Shown: positions 43,923-53,238, numbered from the stretch's first letter. The stretch: 64,000 bases of DNA from Ruegeria marina (GCF_900101475.1 NZ_FMZV01000007.1:145754-209753), one strand, 5' to 3'. The notes: generated by a model from the sequence alone, not told the origin. Numbers and translations are program-made.

Positions 43923-45022
43923 CAGGACATCTTGAATACCCCGAACCGTCTACCAAGCCACACAGGGTATTGGACGCCAACGGTAACCTGGTTGATGACC
44001 AAACCTCGATCGACGACGACGTGGGTTTCCTCGAAGAGGCGTTCAAGGCGATGCTGCGGGCGCGGCGGTTCGATGAGCGTTTGCTGAAACTCCAGCGTCA
44101 GGGCGCAATCGGAACATTTGCTCCGATCAAGGGGCAGGAAGCAGCACAAGTCGGAGCGGCCTCGACGCTACGCGACGACGACTGGTTCGTACCATCGTTC
44201 CGCGAGAAGGCGGCGATGCTGCTCCTTGGAGTGGAAATGGCCGATATCTTTCTGACCGCAGCGGGCTGGAACGAAGGGCTCGCGGGGAAGAAGGGGGATC
44301 GCAGGCTACCGGAGACCGTGCCGGTCTCGTCGCAACTGCCCATTGCAGCCGGGATTGCCTATGCCGCCCGATTGCGCGGCGAAGACACGGTCGCCATGGT
44401 CTTCTTCGGAGACGGGGCGACCTCCTCGGGCGACTTTCACGAAGCGATGAACTTCGCAAGCGTCCTCAAGGCGCCGGTAGTCTTTGTTTGCCAGAACAAC
44501 GGCTGGGCAATTTCTACGCCGCGTTCCGCGCAAACGGCGTCATCCACGATTGCCCAGAAAGCCCATGCCTACGGCATGCCGTCAGCTCAGGTGGATGGCA
44601 ATGACGTGCTCGCGGTCCGGCAGGTTGTCGAAGAAGCCGTCGAAAGGGCGCGCACGAAAGGGCTTCCCTCGATGGTAGAGGCTCTGACCTACCGGATGGA
44701 GGTGCACACCACGGCCGATGACCCGAGCCGATACCGTGACGATGACGAAATCGAGGCGTGGCGGGCACGCGACCCCATCACTCGGGTTGAAACATTTCTC
44801 CGTTCACGGTCGCAAATCGACGACGCGATGGTCGAGGTGCTCGAAGAACAGATCCAGGACGAGATCGACAGGGCCTGGGCCGCGACAAAGACGCGTATCG
44901 CCGAGCTCGAAGAACAGTCCGACGAAGTCATATTCGACCATATCTTCGAAGACCTTACGCCGCCGCTGAAACGTCAACGCAAAGATTTCCTGAAAACCGG
45001 CAGGGGAGCGAACGATGGCTGA
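43919..45022 (+). CDS. 2-oxoacid (pyruvate) dehydrogenase E1 component alpha subunit
   Basis: Thiamine-diphosphate subunit of 367 residues. The ThDP/Mg2+ motif runs from GDGATSSGDFHEAMNF to QNNGWAIS, and the substrate-side region GTFAPIKGQEAAQVGAA is conserved. The sequence style is that of Gram-positive/archaeal E1-alpha rather than the chromosomal alphaproteobacterial PdhA. TTG start at 43919 supported by AAGGAG 8 nt upstream. Pyruvate, acetoin or branched-chain oxoacids are all possible substrates. Confidence 0.9.
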   Translation: MTGHLEYPEPSTKPHRVLDANGNLVDDQTSIDDDVGFLEEAFKAMLRARRFDERLLKLQRQGAIGTFAPIKGQEAAQVGAASTLRDDDWFVPSFREKAAMLLLGVEMADIFLTAAGWNEGLAGKKGDRRLPETVPVSSQLPIAAGIAYAARLRGEDTVAMVFFGDGATSSGDFHEAMNFASVLKAPVVFVCQNNGWAISTPRSAQTASSTIAQKAHAYGMPSAQVDGNDVLAVRQVVEEAVERARTKGLPSMVEALTYRMEVHTTADDPSRYRDDDEIEAWRARDPITRVETFLRSRSQIDDAMVEVLEEQIQDEIDRAWAATKTRIAELEEQSDEVIFDHIFEDLTPPLKRQRKDFLKTGRGANDG

Positions 45023-46004
45023 GAAGAAAGACAGAGCTCCGACGATGGTGGACGCCATCAACCGCGCGCTTCACGAAGCCATGGACAGCGACGAAACCAT
45101 TGTGGTGATCGGCGAGGATGTGGGAACGAACGGCGGCGTCTTTCGCGTCACCGCAGGGCTCAAGGAACAATTCGGCAAGGATCGCGTGATCGACGCGCCG
45201 CTTGCCGAGTCGGGGATCATCGGGTTCTCGATCGGAATGGCGATGAACGGTCTCAAGCCCGTCGCCGAGATGCAGTTCTCGGGTTTCAGTTACTACGCCC
45301 TTGCCCAGATCGAGAACCACGCGGCACGGATGCGCTGGCGGACCCGGGGCGCGCACAGCGTGCCCATGGTGATCCGCATGCCCTACGGTGCTGGAGTGCG
45401 GGCGCTGGAACATCATTCCGAGAGCCGCGAGGCATTCTTCGCGCATATTCCGGGCCTCAAGATCGTCATCCCGGCAACGCCGGCGCGGGCCTATGCTTTG
45501 ACCCATGCCGCAATTCGCGACCCTGACCCCGTGATCGTCATGGAACCCAAGGCAGTCTACCGGACCATCCGGGAGGATATTGACGGCATCGAACCCGCCG
45601 AGATCGGCGTCTCGCGGACCGTGCGGGAGGGCGGGGACCTTACCATCGTGTCATACGGTGCGATGCTGCATCGTGCCCTGGAGGCCGCTGAATCCCTTGC
45701 CGCAGACGGAATCGACACGGATGTCATTGACGTCGAAACGATTTCGCCACTCGACGCCGCGCCTATTGCGGCCTCCGTCGAGAAAACCGGGCGCCTTCTG
45801 ATCGTGAACGAGGCACCGCCGAGCTTCGGACCCGCCGGAGAGATCGCGATGCGGGTCATGGAGGAGAGCTTTTATTCGCTGCACTGTCCGATCCGGCGCA
45901 TTTGCGGATGGGATATCCATGTGCCGTTCTTCGCGCGGGAACAGGCCTACCTGCCCTCCGTAGACCGGATTGTTCGCGCAGCACGAGACATGATCACCGA
46001 CTAG
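45015..46004 (+). CDS. 2-oxoacid (pyruvate) dehydrogenase E1 component beta subunit
   Basis: Transketolase-like beta subunit of 329 residues (VIGEDVGTNGGVFRVTAGL, DAPLAESGIIGFSIGMAMNG, VPMVIRMPYGAGVRALEHHS). It forms the alpha2beta2 E1 heterotetramer with the upstream gene, whose end it overlaps by 8 nt. Nine bases separate it from E2. Confidence 0.92.
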   Translation: MAEKKDRAPTMVDAINRALHEAMDSDETIVVIGEDVGTNGGVFRVTAGLKEQFGKDRVIDAPLAESGIIGFSIGMAMNGLKPVAEMQFSGFSYYALAQIENHAARMRWRTRGAHSVPMVIRMPYGAGVRALEHHSESREAFFAHIPGLKIVIPATPARAYALTHAAIRDPDPVIVMEPKAVYRTIREDIDGIEPAEIGVSRTVREGGDLTIVSYGAMLHRALEAAESLAADGIDTDVIDVETISPLDAAPIAASVEKTGRLLIVNEAPPSFGPAGEIAMRVMEESFYSLHCPIRRICGWDIHVPFFAREQAYLPSVDRIVRAARDMITD

Positions 46005-46013
46005 CGAGGAGCG

Positions 46014-47366
46014 ATGAAACAGGAATTTCGATTGCAGGACCCAGGCGAAGGCATCCACGAAGTCGACGTGCTGGAGATCATGATCGCCGAGGGGGACGAG
46101 GTATCCGAGGGTCAGGACATTCTTGTCGTCGAATCCGACAAGGCCGCCGTCGAACTGCCTTCCCCTTTTGCCGGGCGCGTCGAGGAAATTCGCGTGTCCG
46201 TCGGAGATACCGTGGAGGTCGGCAAGATTCTCCTGGTCATCGAGGATGGCGCAGGCGCATCGGAACCATCTGACGGCGACACCGAAGATGAAAAGACTTC
46301 GGAAGATGACGCAGGCCCTGACGCACAGGACGACGCCGAGGCTGAAGCCGACACCAGAACCACCTCGGGAGAAGATCGCCAAGACACGACTTCCCAAGAG
46401 CCGAGCGCACCACCCGACAGGAAAACCTCGGCTACGAGCGAAAGTCCGGAGGCAAAAGAAAAGGATACACAGCACGAAGACGGCCGACCGGTACCCAAGG
46501 CATCGCCCGCGGCGCGCAAGGCCGCGAAGGATGCTGGCCTCGATCTCGCAGACATATCGGCGACCGGGTCGGACGGACAAATCACCGTCAAGGACGTGCA
46601 GGCGGCATCCGGCAAGGCCGATGCGAAAGCAACATCGTCCGAACGGGACGGGTTCGGACCCATCAAACGCCGGGCTCTCGGTTCCCTCAGGGCCGCAACG
46701 GCGCGAGCGATGTCACGCTCCTGGCAGAACATTCCACATGCAGTTCACCATGACAGAATTGACATTACCGAAATCGAACGATGGCGCAGAGACCTGTCAG
46801 AAGACGCAGGACGCGTTTCACTCACCGCGATCATGACGAAAGCGGTGGCAACCCTGTTGCCGGAGGAACCGAGGTTCAACGCCAGCTTCGATGCCGAGGC
46901 GCGCGAGATCGTCGAACGCGGTTACTACAATATCAACATCGCCGTGGCGACCGAGCACGGGCTGGTGACGCCGGTCATCGCAGAGGCAGACCGGAAATCG
47001 CTGTCCGAAATTCATGAAGAACTCGTCGATCTCGCCGAAAAGGCCCGCAAGCGGAGTCTCAGGAAGGCCAACCTTTCCGGCGGCACCTTCACGATCACCA
47101 ATGTGGGGTCGCTTGGTGGTCACGACCTGATGCCGATCATCAATCCGCCCCAGACCGCGATCCTGGGTCTTGCACGGGCGTCACTGCAGCCCGTGGTGAC
47201 AAGCGGTTTCAACGACATCGCGTCACCCGAGATGGAAGCGAGACTGATTTTGCCGGTCGCTCTGTCCTTCGATCACAGGGCGATTGACGGGGCCGATGCA
47301 GCAAGATTCGCGGACAAACTTGCAAGGCTCCTTGGAGACCCTGCGACATTCACACTCGAAATCTGA
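46014..47366 (+). CDS. Dihydrolipoamide acyltransferase E2 component
   Basis: E2 core subunit of 450 residues. One N-terminal lipoyl domain carries the lipoylated lysine K43 (VVESDKAAVELPSP). A very acidic linker spans residues 84-160. A peripheral-subunit-binding domain follows (SPAARKAAKDAGLDLADISA), and then the catalytic domain with the HxxxDG motif (SFDHRAIDGADAARF). No E3 (dihydrolipoamide dehydrogenase) gene follows, so E3 must be supplied from elsewhere. Confidence 0.92.
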   Translation: MKQEFRLQDPGEGIHEVDVLEIMIAEGDEVSEGQDILVVESDKAAVELPSPFAGRVEEIRVSVGDTVEVGKILLVIEDGAGASEPSDGDTEDEKTSEDDAGPDAQDDAEAEADTRTTSGEDRQDTTSQEPSAPPDRKTSATSESPEAKEKDTQHEDGRPVPKASPAARKAAKDAGLDLADISATGSDGQITVKDVQAASGKADAKATSSERDGFGPIKRRALGSLRAATARAMSRSWQNIPHAVHHDRIDITEIERWRRDLSEDAGRVSLTAIMTKAVATLLPEEPRFNASFDAEAREIVERGYYNINIAVATEHGLVTPVIAEADRKSLSEIHEELVDLAEKARKRSLRKANLSGGTFTITNVGSLGGHDLMPIINPPQTAILGLARASLQPVVTSGFNDIASPEMEARLILPVALSFDHRAIDGADAARFADKLARLLGDPATFTLEI

Positions 47367-47389
47367 AACCACAGAGAGGGGAAGAAGCC

Positions 47390-47725
47390 ATGACCACAGA
47401 CACCACCATCAAGAAAGTGAAATCGGAATTCTCACCCGTAGGCGCAATGGGCCAAAAGTACCTCGTTGCCGGGAAAAGGGTTTCGATGCGCCTTTGGGAA
47501 GCCGTGCCGGAAGGCGAGGCGTCGAAACCCTATTCCCACCGCAACTACGAGACAGTGGGCTATGTCATCAAGGGCAAGGCGCGTCTCGAACTCGAAGGTC
47601 AGGAAATCACTCTAGAGCCCGGCGACTGTTGGCTGGTGCCGGCCGGCGCAAAACACCTCTACCACGTCGAAAAGCCCTTTACGGCGATCGAGGCGACCTC
47701 GCCACCGGCAGAGATCGATACCTAG
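47390..47725 (+). CDS. Cupin-domain protein
   Basis: Single cupin barrel of 111 residues with both cupin motifs (SHRNYETVGYVIKGKARLEL and PGDCWLVPAGAKHLYHVE), which supply His/Glu metal ligands. It has its own GAGGGG ribosome-binding site and follows E2 by 23 nt. Function unknown. Confidence 0.85.
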   Translation: MTTDTTIKKVKSEFSPVGAMGQKYLVAGKRVSMRLWEAVPEGEASKPYSHRNYETVGYVIKGKARLELEGQEITLEPGDCWLVPAGAKHLYHVEKPFTAIEATSPPAEIDT

Positions 47726-47755
47726 AGCCGGAAAACCAGAAAACAGGAGGAGGAA

Positions 47756-48085
47756 ATGCAAACGATCGATCGTGAATCGCTTCGTCTCAAGATGCGCAGC
47801 GCCGACGATTTGACGGTTGTCGAGGTGCTTCCCAAGAAAAGCTACGACAAGTTCCACATTCCCGGCGCGATCAATGTCCCCGTAGGATCCGATGACTTCG
47901 CCGAACGCATCCAGGCTGCCGCCAACAAGGATGATGAGGTCGTCGTCTATTGTCAGAATACGGAATGTGATGCCTCTCCTCGCGCCGCCGAGAAAATGGA
48001 GAAGCTCGGGTTCACAAAGGTGTTCGACTACGAGGCGGGAAAGGATGACTGGCGCGATGCCGGCCTGCCTGTCGAGCCGCATTGA
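47756..48085 (+). CDS. Rhodanese-like domain protein
   Basis: Single rhodanese domain of 109 residues (VVEVLPKKSYDKFHIPGAIN). The active-site loop begins at the catalytic cysteine in VVVYCQNTECDASPRAA and contains a second cysteine. Likely sulfur or thiol transfer. AGGAGG precedes the ATG; 30 nt after the cupin gene, 15 nt before the glutamate dehydrogenase gene. Confidence 0.85.
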   Translation: MQTIDRESLRLKMRSADDLTVVEVLPKKSYDKFHIPGAINVPVGSDDFAERIQAAANKDDEVVVYCQNTECDASPRAAEKMEKLGFTKVFDYEAGKDDWRDAGLPVEPH

Positions 48086-48100
48086 GCTTGGGCCAGGGAC

Positions 48101-49447
48101 ATGAGCGAGGCACTGAGGCAAGAAGACCTTGTCAAGTCGGCCTGCGGTAAGCGGCATGCGGCAGACAGCATGTTCCTTCGGGGCTTCAGCGACCTCGTCG
48201 AATCCGTCGTGGACATCGTCAACCAGCGCACCGAATACGTCGAGTCAGGCATTCTCGAACGACTGGCCGAGCCCGACCGGGTGGTCAGCTTCCGGATCGT
48301 CTGGCTTGACGATGCAGGCGAGGTTCAGGTGAACCGAGGCTACCGGGTTCAACATTCAAACGCCATCGGACCCTACAAGGGAGGTCTGCGCTTTGCACCT
48401 TCGGTCGAGGAAGGCATCCTGCGTCGACTTGCGTTTGAGCAGACCCTGAAGAACGCTCTGACCGGATTGCCAATGGGCGGCGCCAAGGGCGGTGCGGATT
48501 TCGACCCAAAGGACCGGTCCAAGGCCGAGATCATGCGTTTCTGTCAGGCCTTCATCACGGAGCTTCACAAGGAGATCGGTCCGCACCGCGACATTCCTGC
48601 CGGCGACATCGGCGTCGGCGAACGCGAGATCGGGTATATGTTCGGCCAATACAAGCGGATCACCGAGACCTTCAGCGGGGTGATGACAGGCAAGGGACTT
48701 GAGTTCGGCGGCAGCTGCCTGCGCCGCGAGGCGACTGGCTTCGGAGTGATCTACTTTCTCGAGGCGATGCTGAAACATCGCGGAGAAGCGATTGACGGGC
48801 GCTCGGCCGCGATCTCTGGCGCGGGCAATGTCGCGACCCATGCAGCCAAGCGCTTCGCCCAGACCGGCGGCAAGGTGCTCACCCTGTCGGATTCGCGAGG
48901 CTTCCTGCATGTGCCCGAGGGCCTGTCCGAGGAGTGGATCGACCAGATCGTCGCCGCGCATGATGACCCCGGCTTCCGCCTCGAAACCATGGCCGCCAAG
49001 GTCGGCGGCAGCTGGCATCCTGGGGACACCCCGTGGAGGGTTGCCTGCGATATTGCCCTGCCCTGTGCGACCGAGAACGAAATTAACGCGGCAGCCGTGG
49101 CTTCGCTCGTCGATAACGGATGCACAATCGTGGTCGAGGGGGCGAACCTACCCCTCACAACTGAAGCGCGCGAGGCCGTGCGCGCAGCCGGGCTGCTCTA
49201 TGGTCCTGGAAAGGTGGCCAATATCGGCGGTGTCGCGATGTCGGGTCTCGAACTCAGCCAGAACGCCGCTCGGCTACACTGGTCCGAGGAAGATCTGGCC
49301 CAGGACCTTCGCCGCATCATTGAAGAGGCCCACACGCTGTGCGTCGCGCACGGGGGAGACGATAAACAGCCCGACTACGAACGCGGGGCCAATCGAGCCA
49401 GCTTCATCAGGGTGGCCGAGGCCATGACGGCCTTTGGAATCCTGTAA
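48101..49447 (+). CDS. gdhA: NADP-specific glutamate dehydrogenase
   Basis: Interconverts glutamate and 2-oxoglutarate plus ammonium. The 448 residues match the hexameric bacterial GdhA class. The active-site lysine region (LPMGGAKGGADFDPKDRSK) and the PAGDIGVGEREIGYMFGQY segment are intact, and the Rossmann domain follows (AAISGAGNVATHAAKRFAQT). It closes the run E1-alpha to gdhA and may return reducing power or nitrogen in step with the oxoacid dehydrogenase. Confidence 0.95.
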   Translation: MSEALRQEDLVKSACGKRHAADSMFLRGFSDLVESVVDIVNQRTEYVESGILERLAEPDRVVSFRIVWLDDAGEVQVNRGYRVQHSNAIGPYKGGLRFAPSVEEGILRRLAFEQTLKNALTGLPMGGAKGGADFDPKDRSKAEIMRFCQAFITELHKEIGPHRDIPAGDIGVGEREIGYMFGQYKRITETFSGVMTGKGLEFGGSCLRREATGFGVIYFLEAMLKHRGEAIDGRSAAISGAGNVATHAAKRFAQTGGKVLTLSDSRGFLHVPEGLSEEWIDQIVAAHDDPGFRLETMAAKVGGSWHPGDTPWRVACDIALPCATENEINAAAVASLVDNGCTIVVEGANLPLTTEAREAVRAAGLLYGPGKVANIGGVAMSGLELSQNAARLHWSEEDLAQDLRRIIEEAHTLCVAHGGDDKQPDYERGANRASFIRVAEAMTAFGIL

Positions 49448-49726
49448 GGTCCGGTGCCCTCTCTAAACCAGTCCTGGCAAGGGATAACGCCCCATTCCGG
49501 GTATCGCTGCTTCAATGTGCAAGAAGAAAGGAGGGGCAGACCAATGACAGTCGGATGAAGCACGGACCTCGCCGCCATGTCGTTCGGAAAGCCGCAAAGC
49601 GTTCTTCGCGCATATGCCATGTCCAAGCACCGGTTTTCCTGGCAACCGGTCGCGTAGCCCCCCTGGACGGGTTGGCGTCCACTTCCGTGCGCCCGACTCC
49701 ATGCTAAAGACAGTTGATGGAGGTCA
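49448..49726. other. Intergenic region before the sigma factor gene
   Basis: About 279 bases with several short GAGG-like motifs but no supported coding frame or RNA gene. It should hold the promoter of the sigma factor gene; no clear boxes recognised. Confidence 0.4.
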
Positions 49727-50287
49727 GTGCAATCATGCCGCATGACCTACACAAGGAAAATCAAGGATTTCGAGCACTCGGAGCCGAGTGATGCGTCTTG
49801 CCGAAAGACAAGACATCTGGACGAATTCGAGAACGAGCTGCTGCCGGAGCTTCCGCATTTGCGGAACTATGCGCTGTCGCTGACTCAGGATTCTTCGGAA
49901 GCAAGCGATCTCGTGCAGGATTGCATTCTGAAAGCATTGGAGAACCGTCACCGGTTTCGCCGAGGCACCTACATGCGAAGATGGCTGTTCAGGATCCTTC
50001 GAAACCGCTTCCTCGATGGATGGAGAAAGAAGCACCGTCGCGGAACCCATATTCCGATCGAGGATTGCCATCCCTCGGGCCTGAGCCAGCCCGGTTCGCA
50101 AGAACACTGGATGGAAATCCGGGATTGTGAGCGCAAGCTGAGCCAGGCCCGACCGGCCGACCGCATGCTTCTTCTGCTGAGCGTGTTTTCCGCGCTTTCT
50201 CACAAGGAAATCGCCAACAGTTTGGGGGTAGCCGAAGGGACAGTCCGCAGCCGGCTATCGCGGACCCGCGCTGAACTCAGGCCGTAA
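49727..50287 (+). CDS. ECF-type RNA polymerase sigma factor
   Basis: Sigma-70 group 4-like protein of 186 residues. Region 2 spans about residues 40-105 (LVQDCILKALENRHRFRRGT, YMRRWLFRILRNRFLDGW), and region 4 residues 145-185 (LSHKEIANSLGVAEGTVRSR). No anti-sigma gene adjoins. A GTG at 49727 lies 3 nt behind GGAGG; the in-frame ATG at 49742 is an alternative start. It probably drives the neighbouring stress-type genes, which is inference. Confidence 0.85.
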   Translation: MQSCRMTYTRKIKDFEHSEPSDASCRKTRHLDEFENELLPELPHLRNYALSLTQDSSEASDLVQDCILKALENRHRFRRGTYMRRWLFRILRNRFLDGWRKKHRRGTHIPIEDCHPSGLSQPGSQEHWMEIRDCERKLSQARPADRMLLLLSVFSALSHKEIANSLGVAEGTVRSRLSRTRAELRP

Positions 50288-50359
50288 AGCGGCCCAGGAT
50301 GATCAGCGGGGCGCGGGCAGCACATGCTGGCTGCCCGCTGGTTGCCCTGAAGAGGCCGG

Positions 50360-51118
50360 TCATTTCGATTTCATGCGCTCGGCATCGAATTGGGGACGCG
50401 AAACTGCGTCGCCAACAAGGATTGGCAGGTCCAAGGTCGATGACCCGGGCGCCCACATGCCGAAGCCTTCCTCCGGACCGCCATGATAGGGATAGGCATA
50501 GGTGCCCGGACCGTACCTTACGGTTGTCCTGACAAGCGTGGCCGTGATAGCACCGTCATTGATCATAAGGTCCGAGACATAACCGAAATTGACCCAGCGT
50601 TCGCCGTCTCCCACGACGCGGACATAGTCGCCCATCAAATCCGAGGCGCGCCAAAGTTCCGAACCGAGAGCCTGGTCGTCCACACCCTCGATGATCTCGC
50701 CAGCTACGTTTGCATCCTCTGGCAGACCGGAACTGGCGAACAGATCGAAATCGGGGATTTGGTCCTGGGTCATCGGCACGGCCACGGAACGGTCGGCGCT
50801 GATCTGAACCATGTCCCAGGGAACGCTGACATGGGTGTCGCCGATATCCCAGAACCCGCCGACCTCTGCAATCAAGGCGATGATTTCGCCGCTATCGTTC
50901 AGAACAAGGTCTTCGACATCGCCAGTGCGTTCGCCACCTTCGCCGGTAACATCCCGACCGAAAAGCTCATCGACACTCAGTGCATCCGACGCATAGAGCG
51001 CTTCGTCGGACCAGCTGTCGAGGACGATTTTGCCGGCATCCACGACGTTCTGCGCAGTTGCGGGCAACACTGAGAACGACATGCCGGCAATCGCAAACAA
51101 GGTTTGTCGTTTCATCAT
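50360..51118 (-). CDS. Secreted PRC-barrel domain protein
   Basis: Exported protein of 252 residues with a signal peptide cleaved near ATAQ|NVVDAG (residue 23). Two PRC-barrel-like modules follow (residues about 45-110, ERTGDVEDLVLNDSGEIIAL; residues about 155-215, WVNFGYVSDLMINDGAITAT). PRC-barrel proteins of this exported type are common in alphaproteobacterial stress regulons; function unknown. AAGGAGA lies 6 nt before the ATG. Convergent with the sigma factor gene, divergent from a second PRC-barrel gene. Confidence 0.85.
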   Translation of the reverse strand: MMKRQTLFAIAGMSFSVLPATAQNVVDAGKIVLDSWSDEALYASDALSVDELFGRDVTGEGGERTGDVEDLVLNDSGEIIALIAEVGGFWDIGDTHVSVPWDMVQISADRSVAVPMTQDQIPDFDLFASSGLPEDANVAGEIIEGVDDQALGSELWRASDLMGDYVRVVGDGERWVNFGYVSDLMINDGAITATLVRTTVRYGPGTYAYPYHGGPEEGFGMWAPGSSTLDLPILVGDAVSRPQFDAERMKSK

Positions 51119-51335
51119 GTTTGTCTCCTTTCCTTCTTCCCTTTGCGACGTTGCATCGCTGAAGGGATTTCACGAGTACAACGCCTGGAACGTCCGACCG
51201 TTGCGTGGGCCACTCGGGCAGCGGGAAACGAGTGCCGCGAGAAACGCAGGTGGCCTTGCTGTCGATGGCGCCCGGATTCGCAGCACGAGGAGCATAGAAG
51301 CGTTGTTCCTCAAAGGGTGAGAGAGGAGGCCTGGA

Positions 51336-52103
51336 ATGCTGCTATCTTACAACGACCTGCGCCGCTTCGCGATCGAGGCGGCGGATGGAAGAAAAGGCCA
51401 TGCCGAGGATTTCTATTTGGACGACGAAAGCTGGCGCGTTCGTTATCTCGTGACCGAAACCGGGTTCCTGTTCACCAGACAACAGGGCCTCGTGAAATCC
51501 ACGCTCCTTGGCACGCCTGACGTAGAGAGGCGGACGGTTCCCATTGCGCTGAACAAGAAACAGCTCGATGAAGCGCAAAGCCCGGACAAGCACCCTCCGG
51601 TCAGTGTGCAGCAAGAGCACGCCGTTCGGCATCGGCAGTTCGAACTTTGGCCGGCGCTCATGCTCGGAGTTCCGGGCGCCGCCTACACGCCGGCGAGAGC
51701 CGAGCACCAGCTTTTCGGCGGACCGGAGGCAGAACGCAACCTCGGCGATGCGCCGCAAAACCCTGAAGATCCGCACCTTCGCAGCATGGCCGAGATGATG
51801 GGCTATGCCGTGCGTGCGCGCGACGGCCAGATCGGATCAATCGTCGACTTCCTGTTGGATCCGGACGGCTGGAAGATCCGGTACATCGCTGCGGACACCG
51901 GCACATGGCTCCCGGGCCGCCAGGTCGTCATCAGGACCGACTGGATTTCCGCCGTTAGTTGGGCAGATCAGAGCATTGCCGTCGACGACACGAAGGAAAC
52001 GGTCGAGCAGTCCCCGGAACTGACGCAGATCGAAGATCTTGAACGCAGCGATGCGCATCTGGCTTTTACGCCTTACGGGGCATACGGCGCCCATCCGATG
52101 TAG
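51336..52103 (+). CDS. Cytoplasmic PRC-barrel domain protein
   Basis: Protein of 255 residues with two PRC-barrels and no signal peptide (residues about 5-70, EDFYLDDESWRVRYLVTETG; residues about 150-215, IGSIVDFLLDPDGWKIRYIA). The repeated D-x-W-x-(I/V)-R-Y pattern marks this branch. It is divergent from the exported PRC-barrel gene across 217 bp. Function unknown. Confidence 0.85.
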   Translation: MLLSYNDLRRFAIEAADGRKGHAEDFYLDDESWRVRYLVTETGFLFTRQQGLVKSTLLGTPDVERRTVPIALNKKQLDEAQSPDKHPPVSVQQEHAVRHRQFELWPALMLGVPGAAYTPARAEHQLFGGPEAERNLGDAPQNPEDPHLRSMAEMMGYAVRARDGQIGSIVDFLLDPDGWKIRYIAADTGTWLPGRQVVIRTDWISAVSWADQSIAVDDTKETVEQSPELTQIEDLERSDAHLAFTPYGAYGAHPM

Positions 52104-52398
52104 ACGTTTTCGCCTGTCGCCGTGGATGCCCGCGTGGCCGATGCATCGATCCGGTGGCGCGCCCGCAGCCATCACGAATGTCCCCGAGATGCGGCGGCCC
52201 GTAGCCCGGCGACGTCTTCCTGAGCCTGATGGCGACGATGGGTTTGCCCAGGCTGCACGCACGGGTGGCGCTGTCGCTTATGATGAAAAAACAGTTCCCC
52301 AAAATGCCGGGCGAAATGCTCATAGGCAACGCGAAATGCATCGAACATGAGGTGTTGCCAAATGCCGCGTGATTGACCTGAAAGCACCCGGCAGGAGG
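52104..52398. other. Gene-free stretch before the broken secreted-protein gene
   Basis: About 295 bases without a supported gene. Open frames on both strands here lack start signals and recognisable domains; it may hold decayed coding sequence, but nothing can be assigned. Confidence 0.4.
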
Positions 52399-53190
52399 TC
52401 ACTCCGGCCGCGGTATAGGCTCGATCCTGACCTCATCCACATCGTTCGGCTTGCCCCGGGAAGTTGACGGTATCCTCACCGTCATAAGTCAACCCGTCGC
52501 TTCCGACGACCTGCCAGAGAACGTCGACACTGTCCGGAGGATTGCCACCGACCCGTGTCAGGTCGAAAGTGGTCCCCGATACAGGAGCGGACACATTGGT
52601 CAGATCGACCATCATGCCTTCATATTGGCTGAAATTGCCGTTGCCCACCCCGATGCCGCCGGCATTGTTCGGGGTGGCGTCGTATTCGCCCGTAGCATCG
52701 AACAACGTGACGTTATTGGAGAAATCGGCCTCGTCACCCGACGAGAACAGGAACCCGTCAAAGCTGATCGTGCCGGTATCACCGTGTGGGACGGTGAGTA
52801 CTTCCTGCGGTCCACCAACCAGGATACGCGACAGATCGACCGGCACTTCGATCGCTTCGGCTCCAGCCAGTTGCTTATTAACGAACTCGGCTTGATCGAC
52901 ACGTTCGTCGGGGTCAATGACAAGCGTGTACCAGAGGTCGCTGGCGTCACCGTTCAACGTGCCATCGGTAAAACCGAGGTCCAGATCGTCGAAAACACCG
53001 CCGTCATGGCCGTTGTCCACATTACCGTGGTCGGCGCTGGATTCCAACGTATAGGGCACCCCATCGTCCAGGCCATCGCTGCCGGCAACTCCGGTCAGAT
53101 TGTTGTAATTGTCGAGCAATGAAAAAGTGCCATTGTTGCCAGCTATCGTGTCTACACGAAGTGGCTGGAGGCGGGGAAGTTCATCTGGCC
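52399..53190 (-). pseudogene. Broken gene for a secreted Asp/Gly/Asn-rich protein
   Basis: The continuous frame (52433-53119, TTG as first possible start) encodes acidic, glycine-rich beta-type sequence without Cys until its last residues, typical of large secreted or surface proteins. It reads coherently upstream of that TTG to an in-frame TAA at about 53190 but has no ATG/GTG start there. At its 3' end the frame meets a GGGG run (CCCC on the plus strand, 52454-52457); removing one base gives the natural-looking tail GKPNDVDEVRIEPIPRPE and a stop at 52399. So it looks 5'-truncated and frameshifted. No named family recognised. Confidence 0.5.
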
Positions 53191-53203
53191 GGCCAGTTTA
53201 GCA

Positions 53204-53227
53204 GCCCTCTTCACAGGCGAAGAGGGC
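53204..53227. terminator. Hairpin downstream of the ferredoxin reductase gene
   Basis: GCCCTCTTC (53204-53212) pairs perfectly with GAAGAGGGC (53219-53227) around 6 nt. It lies just past the end of the minus-strand reductase gene, but the T-rich side (TTTTCTT) is on the plus-strand downstream flank, so termination of the minus-strand transcript is plausible but not typical. Confidence 0.4.
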
Positions 53228-53238
53228 CGCTGGTTTTC

